NCBI GenBank assembly: GCA_017460395.1
Contig: JAFUBA010000120.1
Location: 1-52,233 of the forward strand
DNA length: 52,233 bases
Source: Clostridia bacterium
Lineage (GTDB): Bacteria; Bacillota; Clostridia; Christensenellales; Aristaeellaceae
Reading direction: 5' to 3'
Shown here piece by piece: positions 8,470-17,979 of this stretch. Below the pieces are notes generated by a model. That model was given only the letters and a program-made list of their open reading frames with translations, did not search any database and was not told the origin of the DNA. The translations under genes were made by a program, and so were the position numbers. Numbering within the stretch: the stretch's first letter is position 1; each line of letters opens with the position of its first letter.

Positions 8470-9684
8470 TCAGGTCCTGTAGTCGCCGTTGATCTTCACA
8501 TAGTCATACGTCAGGTCGCAGCCCCACGCCGTGGCCTCCCCGTCACCCTCATGAAGGGTCACCAGGATGTCGATCTCCTTTTCCAGAAGGATCTCCCGCG
8601 CCTTCTCCTCGGAGAAGGGCACGCCACTGCCCATGCGGCAGACCTCGATCTCACCGGCCCTGCTCCTGAAGGACACATCGATAGCGTTCACATCCACCTC
8701 GGCCCCGCTGTACCCGATAGCGCACAGCACCCTGCCCCAGTTGGCGTCCGCGCCGAACATGGCGGCCTTGGTGAGGGAGGAGCAGATCACGCTCTTGCTG
8801 ACCGTTTTGGCCGTTTCGTGATCCCGCGCGCCCTTCACAATGCACTCCAAAAGCTTCGTCGCGCCCTCGCCGTCACCGGCGATCAGGCGGCAGAGCTGCA
8901 CCGTCACGGTGTTGAGCGCCTTCATGAAGATGGCAAAGTCCTCCCCGTCCTCCAGGATCTCCTGGTTCCCCGCAAGGCCGTTGGCCATGAGGACCACCAT
9001 GTCGTTGGTGGAGGTGTCCCCGTCCACGCTGGTCATGTTGAAGGTCTCCTGCACGTCCCGGGAGAGGGCCTTCTGCAGCATGTCGGCTGAGACTGCGGCA
9101 TCCGTCGTCAGGAACACCAGCATGGTGGCGAGGTTCGGATGGATCATGCCGGAGCCCTTGGCCATGCCGCCGAGGCGGCACGTCTTCCCGCCGAGCTCAA
9201 ACTCCACGGCCACCTCTTTCCTGACCGTGTCCGTCGTCATGATGCCCTCGGCGGCAAAGGAATTTCCCTCCCTGGAGAGGGTGCGGGCCAGCTCCGGAAT
9301 GCCATTCCGAAACGGCCCCAGATCCATCTGTTCCCCGATGACCCCCGTGGAGGCCACGACGACATCGGAAGGAGAAATGTGCAGGGCATCTGCCAGAAGC
9401 GCGCAGGTCCCCTCCGCGATCTCGGTGCCATTGGCGTTGCAGGTATTGGCATTTCCGCTGTTGCATATGACAGCCTGTGCCCGTCCGTCTGTCAGGTGGT
9501 CACGCGTGACGGCGAGCGGTGCGCCTTTGACCTTATTTTGTGTATACACCGCCGCACAGGCTGCCGGCACCTCGGAATAGATCAGTGCCAGGTCCCGCTT
9601 GGTGCGGTTTTTCCGAATGCCGCAGTGGACGCCGGATGCTGTATAGCCCTGTGCGGCGCACACACCGCCGGAAATCAGGTTCAT
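8470..9684 (-). CDS. argJ: Bifunctional ornithine acetyltransferase/N-acetylglutamate synthase
   Basis: A 404-residue Ntn-fold enzyme that recycles the acetyl group from N-acetylornithine to glutamate. It is made as a precursor that self-cleaves before the nucleophilic Thr in GSGMIHPNLATMLVF, giving two chains. The family N-terminus GVCAAQGYTASGVHCGIRK is clear. The ATG at 9684 is preferred because GGGGAGG sits 8-9 bases before it; an in-frame ATG at 9732 overlaps the argC stop (TAATG) and would add 16 residues without family similarity. Whether it also accepts acetyl-CoA (bifunctional) or only acetylornithine cannot be seen; no argA or argE is present in the window. Confidence 0.93.
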   Translation of the reverse strand: MNLISGGVCAAQGYTASGVHCGIRKNRTKRDLALIYSEVPAACAAVYTQNKVKGAPLAVTRDHLTDGRAQAVICNSGNANTCNANGTEIAEGTCALLADALHISPSDVVVASTGVIGEQMDLGPFRNGIPELARTLSREGNSFAAEGIMTTDTVRKEVAVEFELGGKTCRLGGMAKGSGMIHPNLATMLVFLTTDAAVSADMLQKALSRDVQETFNMTSVDGDTSTNDMVVLMANGLAGNQEILEDGEDFAIFMKALNTVTVQLCRLIAGDGEGATKLLECIVKGARDHETAKTVSKSVICSSLTKAAMFGADANWGRVLCAIGYSGAEVDVNAIDVSFRSRAGEIEVCRMGSGVPFSEEKAREILLEKEIDILVTLHEGDGEATAWGCDLTYDYVKINGDYRT

Positions 9685-9731
9685 GTGGATGTCCTCCCCT
9701 GTCAAAATCATGCAGTCAGTGGTTTCGTGCA

Positions 9732-10670
9732 TTACGGTATGTTCAGCCCTTCAAACTCATCAAAACCAAGGGCCAGGTTCATGTTCTGGATGGCAGCCCC
9801 GCTGGCACCCTTGCCGAGATTGTCAAAGCGGGCGATGAGGAGGATCCTGTCCTCACTCCCCTCCACCATGATCTCCAGATCATCCCTGCCAGCCATGCCG
9901 ACGGCCGAGAGAAAGCCGCCCTCGGAGGCGCTGCGCGACACATGCACCGTGCCACTCCCTGGATAGGCCTCCCGGTAGATCTTCACAATCTCCTCCCGCG
10001 TGCCATCTAACAGCTCTGCCCAAAGGGGCACGGTGACCTCCATCCCCCTCGGGAAGTCCGCCACGACAGGGCAGAAGATGGGCGCTGCGGTGAGCCCTGT
10101 GACCTTCTGCATCTCCCTGAGGTGCTTGTGCTGCTGAGTCAGGCCATACTGTCTTGGCGCCGCGAGGAGCGGGCTTCGCCCCTCCGCTTCGTACTCCGCA
10201 ATCATCTTCTTTCCCCCGCCGGTGTAGCCCGTGAGGGAAAAGCAGGAAAGCCGGGTGTCCGGTTTCAGGAGCCCCGCCTTCACGAGCGGCGCCACGAGGG
10301 CAATGAAGCCGGTGGCATGGCAGCCGGGATTCGCGATACGTTGGTGCCCGCGGATGGCCTCTTTCTGCCCAGGGCTGAGCTCCGGGAACCCGTAGACCCA
10401 TCCCTCCTCGGTCCTGTGTGCCGTGGATGCGTCAATCACGACCGTGGAAGGGTTCTGAACGAGTCCGGCTGCCTCCATCGCAGCATCGTCCGGGAGGCAC
10501 AGAAAGACAAGATCCACCTGGTTCATGATCTCCTGCCGGGCAGATACATCCTTGCGCTTTTCCTCCGGGAGCGAGAGCACCTCGAGGTCAGACCGCCCGC
10601 TCAGGCGCTTCCGGATCTCCAGTCCGGTCGTCCCGGCACTTCCGTCAATGTAAATCCGCTTCATGCTCAT
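9732..10670 (-). CDS. argC: N-acetyl-gamma-glutamyl-phosphate reductase (short, type 2)
   Basis: A 312-residue NAD(P)H-dependent dehydrogenase that reduces N-acetylglutamyl phosphate to the semialdehyde. The nucleotide loop IDGSAGTTGLEI is at the N-terminus and the catalytic Cys is in IANPGCHATGF. The length and GSAGTTG motif match the shorter type 2 enzymes. Two ATGs lie close together (10670 and 10664) behind AAAGGCAGG; either could be used. It is the first gene of the operon, directly behind a strong promoter and an ArgR-like palindrome. Confidence 0.93.
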   Translation of the reverse strand: MSMKRIYIDGSAGTTGLEIRKRLSGRSDLEVLSLPEEKRKDVSARQEIMNQVDLVFLCLPDDAAMEAAGLVQNPSTVVIDASTAHRTEEGWVYGFPELSPGQKEAIRGHQRIANPGCHATGFIALVAPLVKAGLLKPDTRLSCFSLTGYTGGGKKMIAEYEAEGRSPLLAAPRQYGLTQQHKHLREMQKVTGLTAAPIFCPVVADFPRGMEVTVPLWAELLDGTREEIVKIYREAYPGSGTVHVSRSASEGGFLSAVGMAGRDDLEIMVEGSEDRILLIARFDNLGKGASGAAIQNMNLALGFDEFEGLNIP

Positions 10671-10696
10671 CCTGCCTTTCTGAATCGGATTTGCAC

Positions 10697-10724
10697 ATGA
10701 TATTCCCTTTTCCCTGTGTGTCAA
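10697..10724 (-). promoter_or_regulatory. Promoter of the arginine operon
   Basis: On the minus strand, -35 TTGACA (10719-10724), 16-base spacer, -10 TATCAT (10697-10702). Initiation near 10690 gives a leader of about 20-25 bases before argC. Confidence 0.75.
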
Positions 10725-10740
10725 GGCAAATTGTATATTT

Positions 10741-10756
10741 ATGCATAATTATGCAT
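10741..10756. promoter_or_regulatory. ArgR-type operator (ARG box)
   Basis: A perfect 16-bp palindrome, ATGCATAATTATGCAT, in AT-rich sequence 17 bases upstream of the argC -35 box. It matches the general ARG-box pattern TGNAT-N4-ATNCA bound by ArgR/AhrC hexamers. Arginine-dependent repression is the expected role; a position upstream of -35 could also suggest a second, weaker box nearer the promoter. Confidence 0.65.
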
Positions 10757-10825
10757 GTTCTTTGGTTGTTTTTCCTGATTTTGCGTGGATAAGCCTGCAT
10801 ATAACATGTATAAACTTCCGAAAAA

Positions 10826-10865
10826 CAGTCAAAAAGCGGTGCAGCTTTGCACCGCTTCTTGACTG
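10826..10865 (-). terminator. Terminator of the alpha-L-fucosidase gene
   Basis: An inner 10-bp stem (10834-10843, 10848-10857; AAGCGGTGCA) with a 4-base loop, extended by outer arms CAGTCAA/TTGACTG. The minus-strand RNA has a U-run after the inner stem. It begins within 3 bases of the stop codon. Confidence 0.8.
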
Positions 10866-10867
10866 TT

Positions 10868-12223
10868 TTACTTCTCGATCCGGAAGGCGGGGGCGATGGG
10901 GCTTGTGCCCTGAAGGATCTCGGGGAGCCTGACCTCCAGACCCTCCTCCAGGCGCTCAAAGGGCAGGGCTGCCTCAAGGCCCAGGAGGGTCACCTTCGCG
11001 GCCGGCCCTGTATACGGGATGAGCAGCGTTTTCTGAAGCTGATCTCCCTCCTCCTGCCGCACGAGGGCATAGAGGGTTTCGCCCTTCCTTGTGAAGGCCA
11101 CCTTGCCCACCTCGTTCGGGTCCGCCATGCGGGTGCCGTAGATGGCCTCACCATTGTCCCGGAGCCACGCGCCCAGACCGTCCACAGCCCGCACGGCCGG
11201 GCCCGGCAGCTGGCCGTTTGGCTGGGGTGCAATGTTCAGGGCGAGGTTGCCGCCCCGGCACACCACGTCGATGAGCAGGTGAACCAGCTCCCTTGGCGTC
11301 TTGTAGCGCTCGTCATACCGGTAGGAGAAGGCATGGCCCACGGTCACGCAGCTCTCCCACGGCACGCGGATGGGGCCCGTGGGCACGCTCTGCTCGGGGG
11401 TGATGTAGTTTTCATTCTCGCCCCCGATGGTCCGGTCCGCCGTGATGAGCCAGGGCTGGATCTTCCGGGCCCTTGCGACGACCTCGCTGAGCCGGATGTC
11501 CTGCCCGTTCTGGGGGCCCACCTGGCCGCCGTCGAGCCACAAAATGTCGATGCGCCCATAGTCCTCCATGAGCTCCATGATCTGATGATGGGTAAACTCC
11601 ACGAACTTTTCCCACACCTCCGGGTGCTCCTTCGGGTCGTAGGTGGGGTTCCTCGTGGCGCCCACCGGCCGGTCCATGCCCTCGGCCCAGTACCAGGGGC
11701 AGTGCCAGTCCGGCTTGGAAAAGTAGGCCGCAATCGCGATATCCCGTGCACGGAAGGCGTCAAAGACGTCCTTTGCAATGTTTGCGTGCTTATGGGTGTG
11801 GAAGGGGCAGGACGGGTCCGTCACCTTGTAGCTTGTGTACTTTGAGTCAAACATGCAGAACCCGTCGTGGTGCTTGGTGGTGAAGATCAGGTACTTAAAG
11901 CCGTTGCGGGCGGCCACGTCCGCCCACTCCTCGGGCTGAATGCAGACGGGGTTGAAGCTGCGGTTCATGTCCACATACTGTTTTCTGAAGACCGCCGGGT
12001 CCTTCTCCCACACGACATCCTCCCGGCTCCATGGCGCGTCATCCTCCGACAGCGGCCAGGATTCGCAGATGCCCATCTGCGAGTAGATGCCAAAGTGCAT
12101 CATGAGCGCCAGCTTCTGATCCTGAAACCATTCAAGCCGCTGGCGGATCAGGGGATCCTTCGGCACCACATAGGTGTCCTCCCTGCTGCAGCCGTGCATC
12201 CCGTGAAGAATATTGTCTGCCAT
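10868..12223 (-). CDS. Alpha-L-fucosidase, GH29 family
   Basis: A 451-residue enzyme that releases terminal L-fucose from glycans. GH29 landmarks: LALMMHFGIYS near residue 40, LIFTTKHHDGFCMFDSKYT near 112-128, and the nucleophile Asp near 231 in ILWLDGG. There is no signal peptide, so it should act in the cytoplasm on imported oligosaccharides. The start at 12223 follows GGAGG by 8 bases; an ATG five codons upstream lacks such a site. It is transcribed in the same direction as the GH26 gene 88 bases upstream, and it has its own terminator. Linkage preference (alpha-1,2 or 1,3/4) cannot be told. Confidence 0.9.
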   Translation of the reverse strand: MADNILHGMHGCSREDTYVVPKDPLIRQRLEWFQDQKLALMMHFGIYSQMGICESWPLSEDDAPWSREDVVWEKDPAVFRKQYVDMNRSFNPVCIQPEEWADVAARNGFKYLIFTTKHHDGFCMFDSKYTSYKVTDPSCPFHTHKHANIAKDVFDAFRARDIAIAAYFSKPDWHCPWYWAEGMDRPVGATRNPTYDPKEHPEVWEKFVEFTHHQIMELMEDYGRIDILWLDGGQVGPQNGQDIRLSEVVARARKIQPWLITADRTIGGENENYITPEQSVPTGPIRVPWESCVTVGHAFSYRYDERYKTPRELVHLLIDVVCRGGNLALNIAPQPNGQLPGPAVRAVDGLGAWLRDNGEAIYGTRMADPNEVGKVAFTRKGETLYALVRQEEGDQLQKTLLIPYTGPAAKVTLLGLEAALPFERLEEGLEVRLPEILQGTSPIAPAFRIEK

Positions 12224-12311
12224 GCCTGTCGCCTCCATATGTCTGAAATGCCTGTTTCACCATATTCGAAAGTGTACCGGGTGCGCCCGCGAAATGCAAT
12301 GGACATGTGTG

Positions 12312-13751
12312 TCATCTCAGGTCCGGCAGCTCATCCCGGGTGATGACGTACGGGCTTTCATACACCCTTTTCAGCTGCTCTGCGTCCGTGTATTCCTCAG
12401 AGTATCGTCCATTTTTCACGACAAACTCGCCGCTCCAGGTGCAGAACCAGGCCCAGTGGGTGCCCGTCGCTTCCATCTCATCGGGGGATGGCATCACGCC
12501 GTTCTCCGTGAGGGCGATCATCTTGCCTGCCCCGGAATAGGAGAGCGCCTCCAGAAACTTCGAGGTCTGCGGACCGTAGGAATGCCCGGATGCGTAGATG
12601 TCCTCGCCGATGATGTCCACCACGTCATCCCCGGGATACCAGTCCCCCTTCTGCCCGTTCCAGACCCAGATGAGGTTATGGAGCCCATATGTTTCCGTCA
12701 GCTCCTCATACAGGTGCCGCCAGAGCCATTTGCAGGCCTCCGGGCCCTTTGCACCCCACCAGAACCAGCCGCCGCTGGCCTCATGCAGCGGCCGCCACAG
12801 GACGGGCACGCCGGCATCCTGAAGGCGCTGAAGCTGGGAAGCAATCGCGCCGATGTCCCGTTCCAGGAGCGCCAGGCCCGCCTCGTCCTCGCCGCGCATG
12901 ACCCTGTCTATATCGAACGTGCTGTTTTCCGTGTAAAACCCGCCCCACCAGGTGGGGTTTCCGCTCTTTGCCTCCACGAGGTATTCCGTGGGCGCGTTCC
13001 AGTGCCAGCAGAAGGTGACGATGCCGCCTTCCCCGTGGTAGCTTATCGCCTGCTCCACGGCATCGCTCCTGGCGCCCAGGGCCTGGCGGGATGGGGCATA
13101 GTCCATCATGTCAAGGCCAAGGATCGCGGGGTAGCGGCCTGTCAGCGCATAGATCGCCTGAATCTCGGTCCCCGTCCTGCCCCCGCTGCAGACCTGCCCC
13201 GAGAGCGTCACGTGCCCGTAGGAGTCACACAGATATTCAAAGAGCCTGCGCGCCGCCTCGGTGGCATTCCTGTCCGTGAGCGCCCGCTTCGCCCCGTAAG
13301 TTTCCTCCGGGACACCCGCGGCCGGTGTCACCTCCAGCGTGTCCAGGACGATCCAGCCCCAGGAGGGCGTGACCGTCACGCGGTGCGCTCCGGCCGTCAG
13401 GAAGACGCTTCGCACCGTGTCCTCCCCGTAGACCGCGGCCAGGGAATGAAACTGGCCCGCCTCCTGCCCGTCCACGAGGACGATGTTCACCTTCTCGCCC
13501 CCGATCCCGCGGCTGCGGAAGGTCAGGTCATAAAGGCCGTCCCCCGGAATCTCCACCTCGAAGGTCACGGTGTCATTCTGTCCCTCAAACTGCCCCAGCG
13601 CCTGTCCGCCTGCGGCCAGCGGATCCTGGATCACGCGGAGCGCGCCGGTATATGCGGCCTCCTCCGCCTGGTATACATACTCGCCCTCGCCTGTCGCCTG
13701 TATGGGCAGAAGGAGCAGGGCAGAAAGAAGCAGCGCTGCAGATCGTTTCAT
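12312..13751 (-). CDS. Secreted beta-mannanase-like GH26 enzyme with N-terminal CBM35-like module
   Basis: A 479-residue exported protein. A signal peptide covers residues 1-21. A CBM35-like beta-sandwich follows (about 25-145, with YQAEEAAYTG and VTVTPSWGWIVLDTLEV), then a GH26 catalytic domain. The acid/base Glu lies in WRPLHEASGGWFWWG (near 324) and the nucleophile Glu in ALTENG (near 416). GH26 enzymes cleave beta-1,4-mannan internally or release mannobiose. The ATG at 13751 has GGAGG 8 bases upstream. No lipobox or sortase motif is visible, so it may be free or held by the CBM. It fits breakdown of dietary mannans by a fibre-using anaerobe. Confidence 0.9.
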   Translation of the reverse strand: MKRSAALLLSALLLLPIQATGEGEYVYQAEEAAYTGALRVIQDPLAAGGQALGQFEGQNDTVTFEVEIPGDGLYDLTFRSRGIGGEKVNIVLVDGQEAGQFHSLAAVYGEDTVRSVFLTAGAHRVTVTPSWGWIVLDTLEVTPAAGVPEETYGAKRALTDRNATEAARRLFEYLCDSYGHVTLSGQVCSGGRTGTEIQAIYALTGRYPAILGLDMMDYAPSRQALGARSDAVEQAISYHGEGGIVTFCWHWNAPTEYLVEAKSGNPTWWGGFYTENSTFDIDRVMRGEDEAGLALLERDIGAIASQLQRLQDAGVPVLWRPLHEASGGWFWWGAKGPEACKWLWRHLYEELTETYGLHNLIWVWNGQKGDWYPGDDVVDIIGEDIYASGHSYGPQTSKFLEALSYSGAGKMIALTENGVMPSPDEMEATGTHWAWFCTWSGEFVVKNGRYSEEYTDAEQLKRVYESPYVITRDELPDLR

Positions 13752-13770
13752 CCTTTGCACCTCCACACTT

Positions 13771-13796
13771 TTAAAAGGGCAGGGCGAAGCCCTGCC
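13771..13796 (-). terminator. Terminator of the aconitase-family gene
   Basis: Stem GGCAGGG/CCCTGCC (13778-13784, 13790-13796) closing a CTTCG-type loop on the minus-strand RNA, followed by UUUU. It lies 77 bases past the aconitase-like stop and just before the GH26 ribosome site. Confidence 0.8.
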
Positions 13797-13810
13797 ATGC
13801 GTCTGATATC

Positions 13811-13870
13811 CGATCCCGGAGGGATCCAGAAGGATCCGGAAGGATCCAGAAGAATCCGGGGGATCCGTTG
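13811..13870. repeat. Six-unit imperfect 10-bp tandem repeat
   Basis: Six consecutive 10-base units vary around AGGATCCRGA (for example GGGATCCAGA, AGGATCCGGA, AGGATCCAGA, AGAATCCGGG). They lie between the aconitase-like stop and its terminator. The period is close to a helical turn and places the GGATCC palindromes on one face. Function unknown; slippage or a protein-binding array are both possible. Confidence 0.75.
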
Positions 13871-13872
13871 CC

Positions 13873-16152
13873 TCAGTCCTGCGCTTTTCTCTGGCGGTTA
13901 AAGTTGATCAGGCAGCCGGCCTTCACGATCGCCCGCTCCTCCTGCGTCATATCGGCCACGTAGAGGGAGATCTTCCGGGGCTCGCCGGGCGTCAGCACAT
14001 AGGCCGGGATGTCCTTCATGTCGCCACCCAGGGCCTCCCGGACATGCGGCACCAGGATCCAGTCGCCCACATCAAAGGCCGGTTCCGCCTCCATCTGGAA
14101 TGGGATCATGCCCCAGTTGATGACGTTGGAGCGGTAGCGCTTGGTGGCATACTCCCGCGTGATGTTGGCAAGGCCGCCGATGACCCGCTGGCAGGAAGCC
14201 GCCTGCTCCCTGGCAGACCCGTCGCCTGGCTTGACGGCGTAGATCATGGAGCCGATCTCAAGGGAGGCAATGTCTGCCTGTTCAAACCCTTCGACCTTCC
14301 GGAGGGCCTTTTCCACGTCCTGGAGCTCCGGGAAGTCCTGAAGGATCGCAGCACCCTGTTCCCTCGCCTTCTCCATCCGGTCCACACTCTTGGACCTGGA
14401 AACATACTCCGGATCCCTGCGGCTGAGGGTGAACTCGGCCAGGCCCAGGGGATTGGAGCGGAAGGAGGAGGTCTCGCCGGAGGGGATCAGCTCGTCGGTG
14501 GTCGTCACGGGGTCCATGATCTTCGAGCAGACCTTCAGAAGGATGGAGTCCGAAAGCGAGGGCATGTCCGGCCAGTCGCGGATGTTGGGGCCGTAGACCA
14601 GCTCCGTCCCCTGGGGCTGCCCGTAGCCCATGTAGACGCGCTTTTCGTAGACGGCGCCATCGAAAGTATATTCAACGGGCTTGCCCCAGCCGTCATAGTC
14701 CAGCTGATCGGCTGCTGTCAGTACACCGCCCCTGGCCGCCGTGGCCGCGATGGAGCGGGCATCCATGAGGGCGACGGCCGCCATCTGCTGCTGCCCGGGC
14801 TTGGAGCCCTCGCGGTTGGGGAAGTTCCTGGTGGTGTGCCGCACCGACAGACCGCCGTTGCAGGGCGTGTCGCCGGCGCCAAAGCACGGCCCGCAGAAGG
14901 CGGTGCGCCAGATGGCACCGGCCTCCATGAGGTCGGCGGCATAGCCTGCGCGCGTGAGCGCGAGGAGGACCGGCTGGGAGGACGGATAGACGCTCAGGGA
15001 GAATTCCCCGTTCCCGCAGCTGCGGCCCCGAAGGGCCCGCGCAGCCTCGACGACGCTGCTGAGGTTGCCACCGGCGCAGCCTCCGATGACCCCCTGCTGG
15101 ACATGCAGCTTCCCGTCCCTGACCTTGTCAAGGAGCGAGTAGCTGGCACGTCCGCCCGCGACCTTCTCCGCCTCCCTGTCCACCTTTGCCAGGATGTCTG
15201 TGAGGTTTTCCTGGAGCGTTGAGATCTCATACACGTTGGACGGGTGGAAGGGCAGGGCGATCATGGGGCGTATGGTCGAGAGGTCCACGTACACGCAGCC
15301 GTCATAGTAGGCCTTCTGTCCGGGCTTCAGCTCCCTGTAGTCCTCCTCCCTTCCGTGGACCTTAAGGAAGGAGCGCGTTTCCTCATCCGTCTCCCAGATC
15401 GAGGTCAGGCACGTGGTCTCCGTCGTCATGACGTCCACGCCGTTTCTGAAGTCCGTGGACATGGCGCTGATGCCGGGGCCCACAAACTCCATGACTTTAT
15501 TCTTCACATACCCCGACTGGAACACGGCCCCGATGATGGCAAGGGCGATGTCCTGTGGGCCGACCCAGGGCTTCGGTGTCCCGTCCAGGTACACCAGGAC
15601 CACGCCCGGATAGGCGATGTCATAGGTGTCCTCCAGCAGCTGCTTGACCAGCTCGCCGCCGCCCTCGCCGATGGCCATGGTGCCAAGGGCACCGTACCGG
15701 GTGTGGGAGTCGGAGCCCAGGATCATCTTTCCGCAGCCCGCATGCATCTCGCGCATGTACTGGTGGATGACGGCCATGTGCGGGGGCACGTAGATCCCGC
15801 CGTACTTCTTCGCGGCGGACAGGCCGAACATGTGGTCATCCTCGTTGATCGTTCCCCCCACCGCGCACAGGGTATTGTGGCAGTTGGTCAGGACGTAGGG
15901 CAGCGGGAAGTGGTCCATGCCGGAGGCCTTCGCCGTCTGAATGATGCCCACAAAGGTAATATCGTGGCTGGCCATGGCGTCAAAGCGGAGGCGCAGCCGC
16001 TCCATGCCCTCCCCCGTCTGGTGGCTTTTCAGGATCTGATAGGCGATCGTATTCTTTTTTGCTTCCTCCCGCTCCTGGATCGGGAGATCTCCCGCCTCCG
16101 TGATCGTCATCCCGTCCAGGAGACATACGGGGGTATCGTAGAGTTTCACCAT
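13873..16152 (-). CDS. Aconitase-family hydratase
   Basis: A 759-residue single-chain aconitase/isopropylmalate isomerase superfamily protein. The [4Fe-4S] cluster cysteines are apparent in VIGGCAGGN and [11 protein letters not shown], substrate residues in GSDSHTRYG, and a swivel-domain region toward the C-terminus with SRSK and NWGMIPF. It is shorter than bacterial AcnA (about 890) and resembles the YbhJ-like hydratases of similar size, so citrate/isocitrate isomerisation is not assured. The ATG at 16152 follows GGTGGAG by 7 bases; frames upstream of it are noncoding. It is monocistronic, with its own promoter (16257-16285) and terminator (13771-13796). The cluster would be oxygen-sensitive, consistent with an anaerobe. 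Confidence 0.8.
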   Translation of the reverse strand: MVKLYDTPVCLLDGMTITEAGDLPIQEREEAKKNTIAYQILKSHQTGEGMERLRLRFDAMASHDITFVGIIQTAKASGMDHFPLPYVLTNCHNTLCAVGGTINEDDHMFGLSAAKKYGGIYVPPHMAVIHQYMREMHAGCGKMILGSDSHTRYGALGTMAIGEGGGELVKQLLEDTYDIAYPGVVLVYLDGTPKPWVGPQDIALAIIGAVFQSGYVKNKVMEFVGPGISAMSTDFRNGVDVMTTETTCLTSIWETDEETRSFLKVHGREEDYRELKPGQKAYYDGCVYVDLSTIRPMIALPFHPSNVYEISTLQENLTDILAKVDREAEKVAGGRASYSLLDKVRDGKLHVQQGVIGGCAGGNLSSVVEAARALRGRSCGNGEFSLSVYPSSQPVLLALTRAGYAADLMEAGAIWRTAFCGPCFGAGDTPCNGGLSVRHTTRNFPNREGSKPGQQQMAAVALMDARSIAATAARGGVLTAADQLDYDGWGKPVEYTFDGAVYEKRVYMGYGQPQGTELVYGPNIRDWPDMPSLSDSILLKVCSKIMDPVTTTDELIPSGETSSFRSNPLGLAEFTLSRRDPEYVSRSKSVDRMEKAREQGAAILQDFPELQDVEKALRKVEGFEQADIASLEIGSMIYAVKPGDGSAREQAASCQRVIGGLANITREYATKRYRSNVINWGMIPFQMEAEPAFDVGDWILVPHVREALGGDMKDIPAYVLTPGEPRKISLYVADMTQEERAIVKAGCLINFNRQRKAQD

Positions 16153-16458
16153 GTTGCGCTCCACCTTTCCAAAACATGCAGGGTGACATTGGCACCCCTG
16201 ATGGATGTATCCGTTTTCCCGGGCATGAAAAACATGCATCCGCCCGGCACCATGAAAGCATACCACATTGCGCCCTGTGTTGTAAGACATCCGGCAGGGC
16301 GAAACTGCCGCCATGACCCAAAAAACGATGGATGCATCGGGCTCTTTGCCCGGGGCGGCGCCATGTTTTCTTCCTGTACTTTTTCTTCTTGATCGCCCTT
16401 GTACTCCCGCAGAATCAGAAGTACAATGCTCCTATCCTGATGAGGAGGATCTCACGAG
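16153..16458. promoter_or_regulatory. Divergent control region for the aconitase-like and phosphohexomutase genes
   Basis: This 306-base gap holds no gene. Minus strand: -35 TTACAA (16280-16285), 17-base spacer, -10 TATGCT (16257-16262) for the aconitase-like gene, with an inverted repeat GCATG-N5-CATGC at 16223-16237 just downstream of the start that could be an operator. Plus strand: -35 TTGTAC (16399-16404), 17-base spacer, -10 TACAAT (16422-16427) for the phosphohexomutase gene. Confidence 0.55.
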
Positions 16459-17979
16459 ATGATTGAGTTTGGTACCGGCGGCTGGCGCGCCGTCATCGGG
16501 GATGGATTTACCAGGCAGAATATCCAGCGGGTGGCCTGTGCCCTGGCACGGAAGATGAAGGAAGAAAAGGTCGCAGATGAGGGCATCTGCGTGGGGTATG
16601 ACCGGCGGTTTCTCAGCCGGGAGGCCTGCATCTGGTTTTCCGAGGTGATGGCCGGGGAAAACGTGCCCGTGCTCTTTGTGAACCTCTCCTGCCCCACGCC
16701 CCAGGTCATGTTCACGGTGAAGAACCTGAAGCTGCACTACGGCGCCATGATCACGGCCTCCCACAACCCGGCCGTGTACAACGGGATCAAGCTGTTCACC
16801 CTCGGCGGGCGGGACGCCACGGAGGACGTGACACGGGTCATCCAGGAAAAGGCCAACAGCCTCAAAGACGTTGAGATCCCCTCCATGCCCTTTGAGGATG
16901 CCCTGAAGGCAGGGAACATCCGCTATATCGATCCGAGGGATGAATACCTCGACTCCATTCTCTCCCAGGTAAACGTGGATGCCATCCGAAAGCGCCGCCT
17001 TCGCATCGTGCTGGACCCCATGTTCGGCGTCAGCGTGACGGGCCTCATGACGATCCTGTACACCTCCCGCTGCGATCTGGACGTGATCAACGACCGCCAC
17101 GACGCCTTCTTCGGCCGTCACCTGCCGGCTCCCACGCCCGAGACCCTGATCGATCTTCAGGCTGCGGTGCGCGATCATCACGCGGACGTGGGCATTGCCA
17201 CAGACGGCGACGCGGACCGGCTGGGCATCATCGATGAGAAGGGCAATTACGTCTCCGCCAACGAGATTCTGGTGCTGCTCTACTTCTACCTTCTGGAGTA
17301 CAAGGGCTGGCGCGGCGCAGCCGTGAGAAACATCGCCACCACCCACCTCCTTGACCGCGTGGCCGAGGCCTACGGGCAGACCTGCCTGGAGGTGCCGGTG
17401 GGCTTCAAGCACATCTCCTCCGGCATGGACTCGGTGGACGCCCTCATCGGCGGCGAGTCCTCCGGCGGTCTCACGGTGCGCGGACACATTTCCGGCAAGG
17501 ACGGCCTGTATGCGGCAAGCCTCCTGGTCGAAATGCTGGCCGTCACAGGGAAACCCCTGAGCGAACTCGTGCAGGATCTGTATGCGCGCTTTGGCGAGAT
17601 GCACATGGCAGAGTACGACTGGGGTCTCACCGTAGAATCAAAGGAAACGATCCAGAATACCGTCATGGTGGAGAAAAAGCTCCCCGATTTCCCCCTGTCC
17701 GTCTCGAAGGTCTCCTACATGGACGGCTGCAAGGTCTACTTTGAGGGCGGGTGGATCATCGTGCGCTTCTCCGGCACTGAGCCCCGCGTCAGGATCTTTG
17801 CAGAGGCAGATACCCTCGGGCATGCAGAGGACCTGGTCCGGCGCATGGCCTCGTTCCTGGGGCTCGACTTTACCCCCAGAAGGCTCAGAGCAAGCTCTAT
17901 ACTCCACATGAGGAGGCGTCCCGCTTACGCGCATGCTGACAGACAAGCTCCATTCGCTGCTGGATTCGGATCACTTTGA
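16459..17979 (+). CDS. Phosphoglucomutase/phosphomannomutase family protein
   Basis: A 506-residue alpha-D-phosphohexomutase that interconverts hexose 1- and 6-phosphates. Substrate-binding FGTGGWRA is near the N-terminus, the phosphoserine is in MITASHNP, the Mg-binding loop is DGDADRLG, the sugar-specificity loop is GGESSGG and the phosphate-binding loop is RFSGTEPR. The start follows GAGGAGG. Similarity appears to end around DFTP near 17880; the last 35 or so residues overlap the start of the next gene by 47 bases and may be a neutral run-on caused by loss of the original stop. It would feed sugar phosphates from glycan breakdown into glycolysis or sugar-nucleotide synthesis. Confidence 0.9.
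   Translation: MIEFGTGGWRAVIGDGFTRQNIQRVACALARKMKEEKVADEGICVGYDRRFLSREACIWFSEVMAGENVPVLFVNLSCPTPQVMFTVKNLKLHYGAMITASHNPAVYNGIKLFTLGGRDATEDVTRVIQEKANSLKDVEIPSMPFEDALKAGNIRYIDPRDEYLDSILSQVNVDAIRKRRLRIVLDPMFGVSVTGLMTILYTSRCDLDVINDRHDAFFGRHLPAPTPETLIDLQAAVRDHHADVGIATDGDADRLGIIDEKGNYVSANEILVLLYFYLLEYKGWRGAAVRNIATTHLLDRVAEAYGQTCLEVPVGFKHISSGMDSVDALIGGESSGGLTVRGHISGKDGLYAASLLVEMLAVTGKPLSELVQDLYARFGEMHMAEYDWGLTVESKETIQNTVMVEKKLPDFPLSVSKVSYMDGCKVYFEGGWIIVRFSGTEPRVRIFAEADTLGHAEDLVRRMASFLGLDFTPRRLRASSILHMRRRPAYAHADRQAPFAAGFGSL

Noticed and set aside
13811-13870. CRISPR-like repeats
   Set aside because: Units are 10 bases with no unique spacers.
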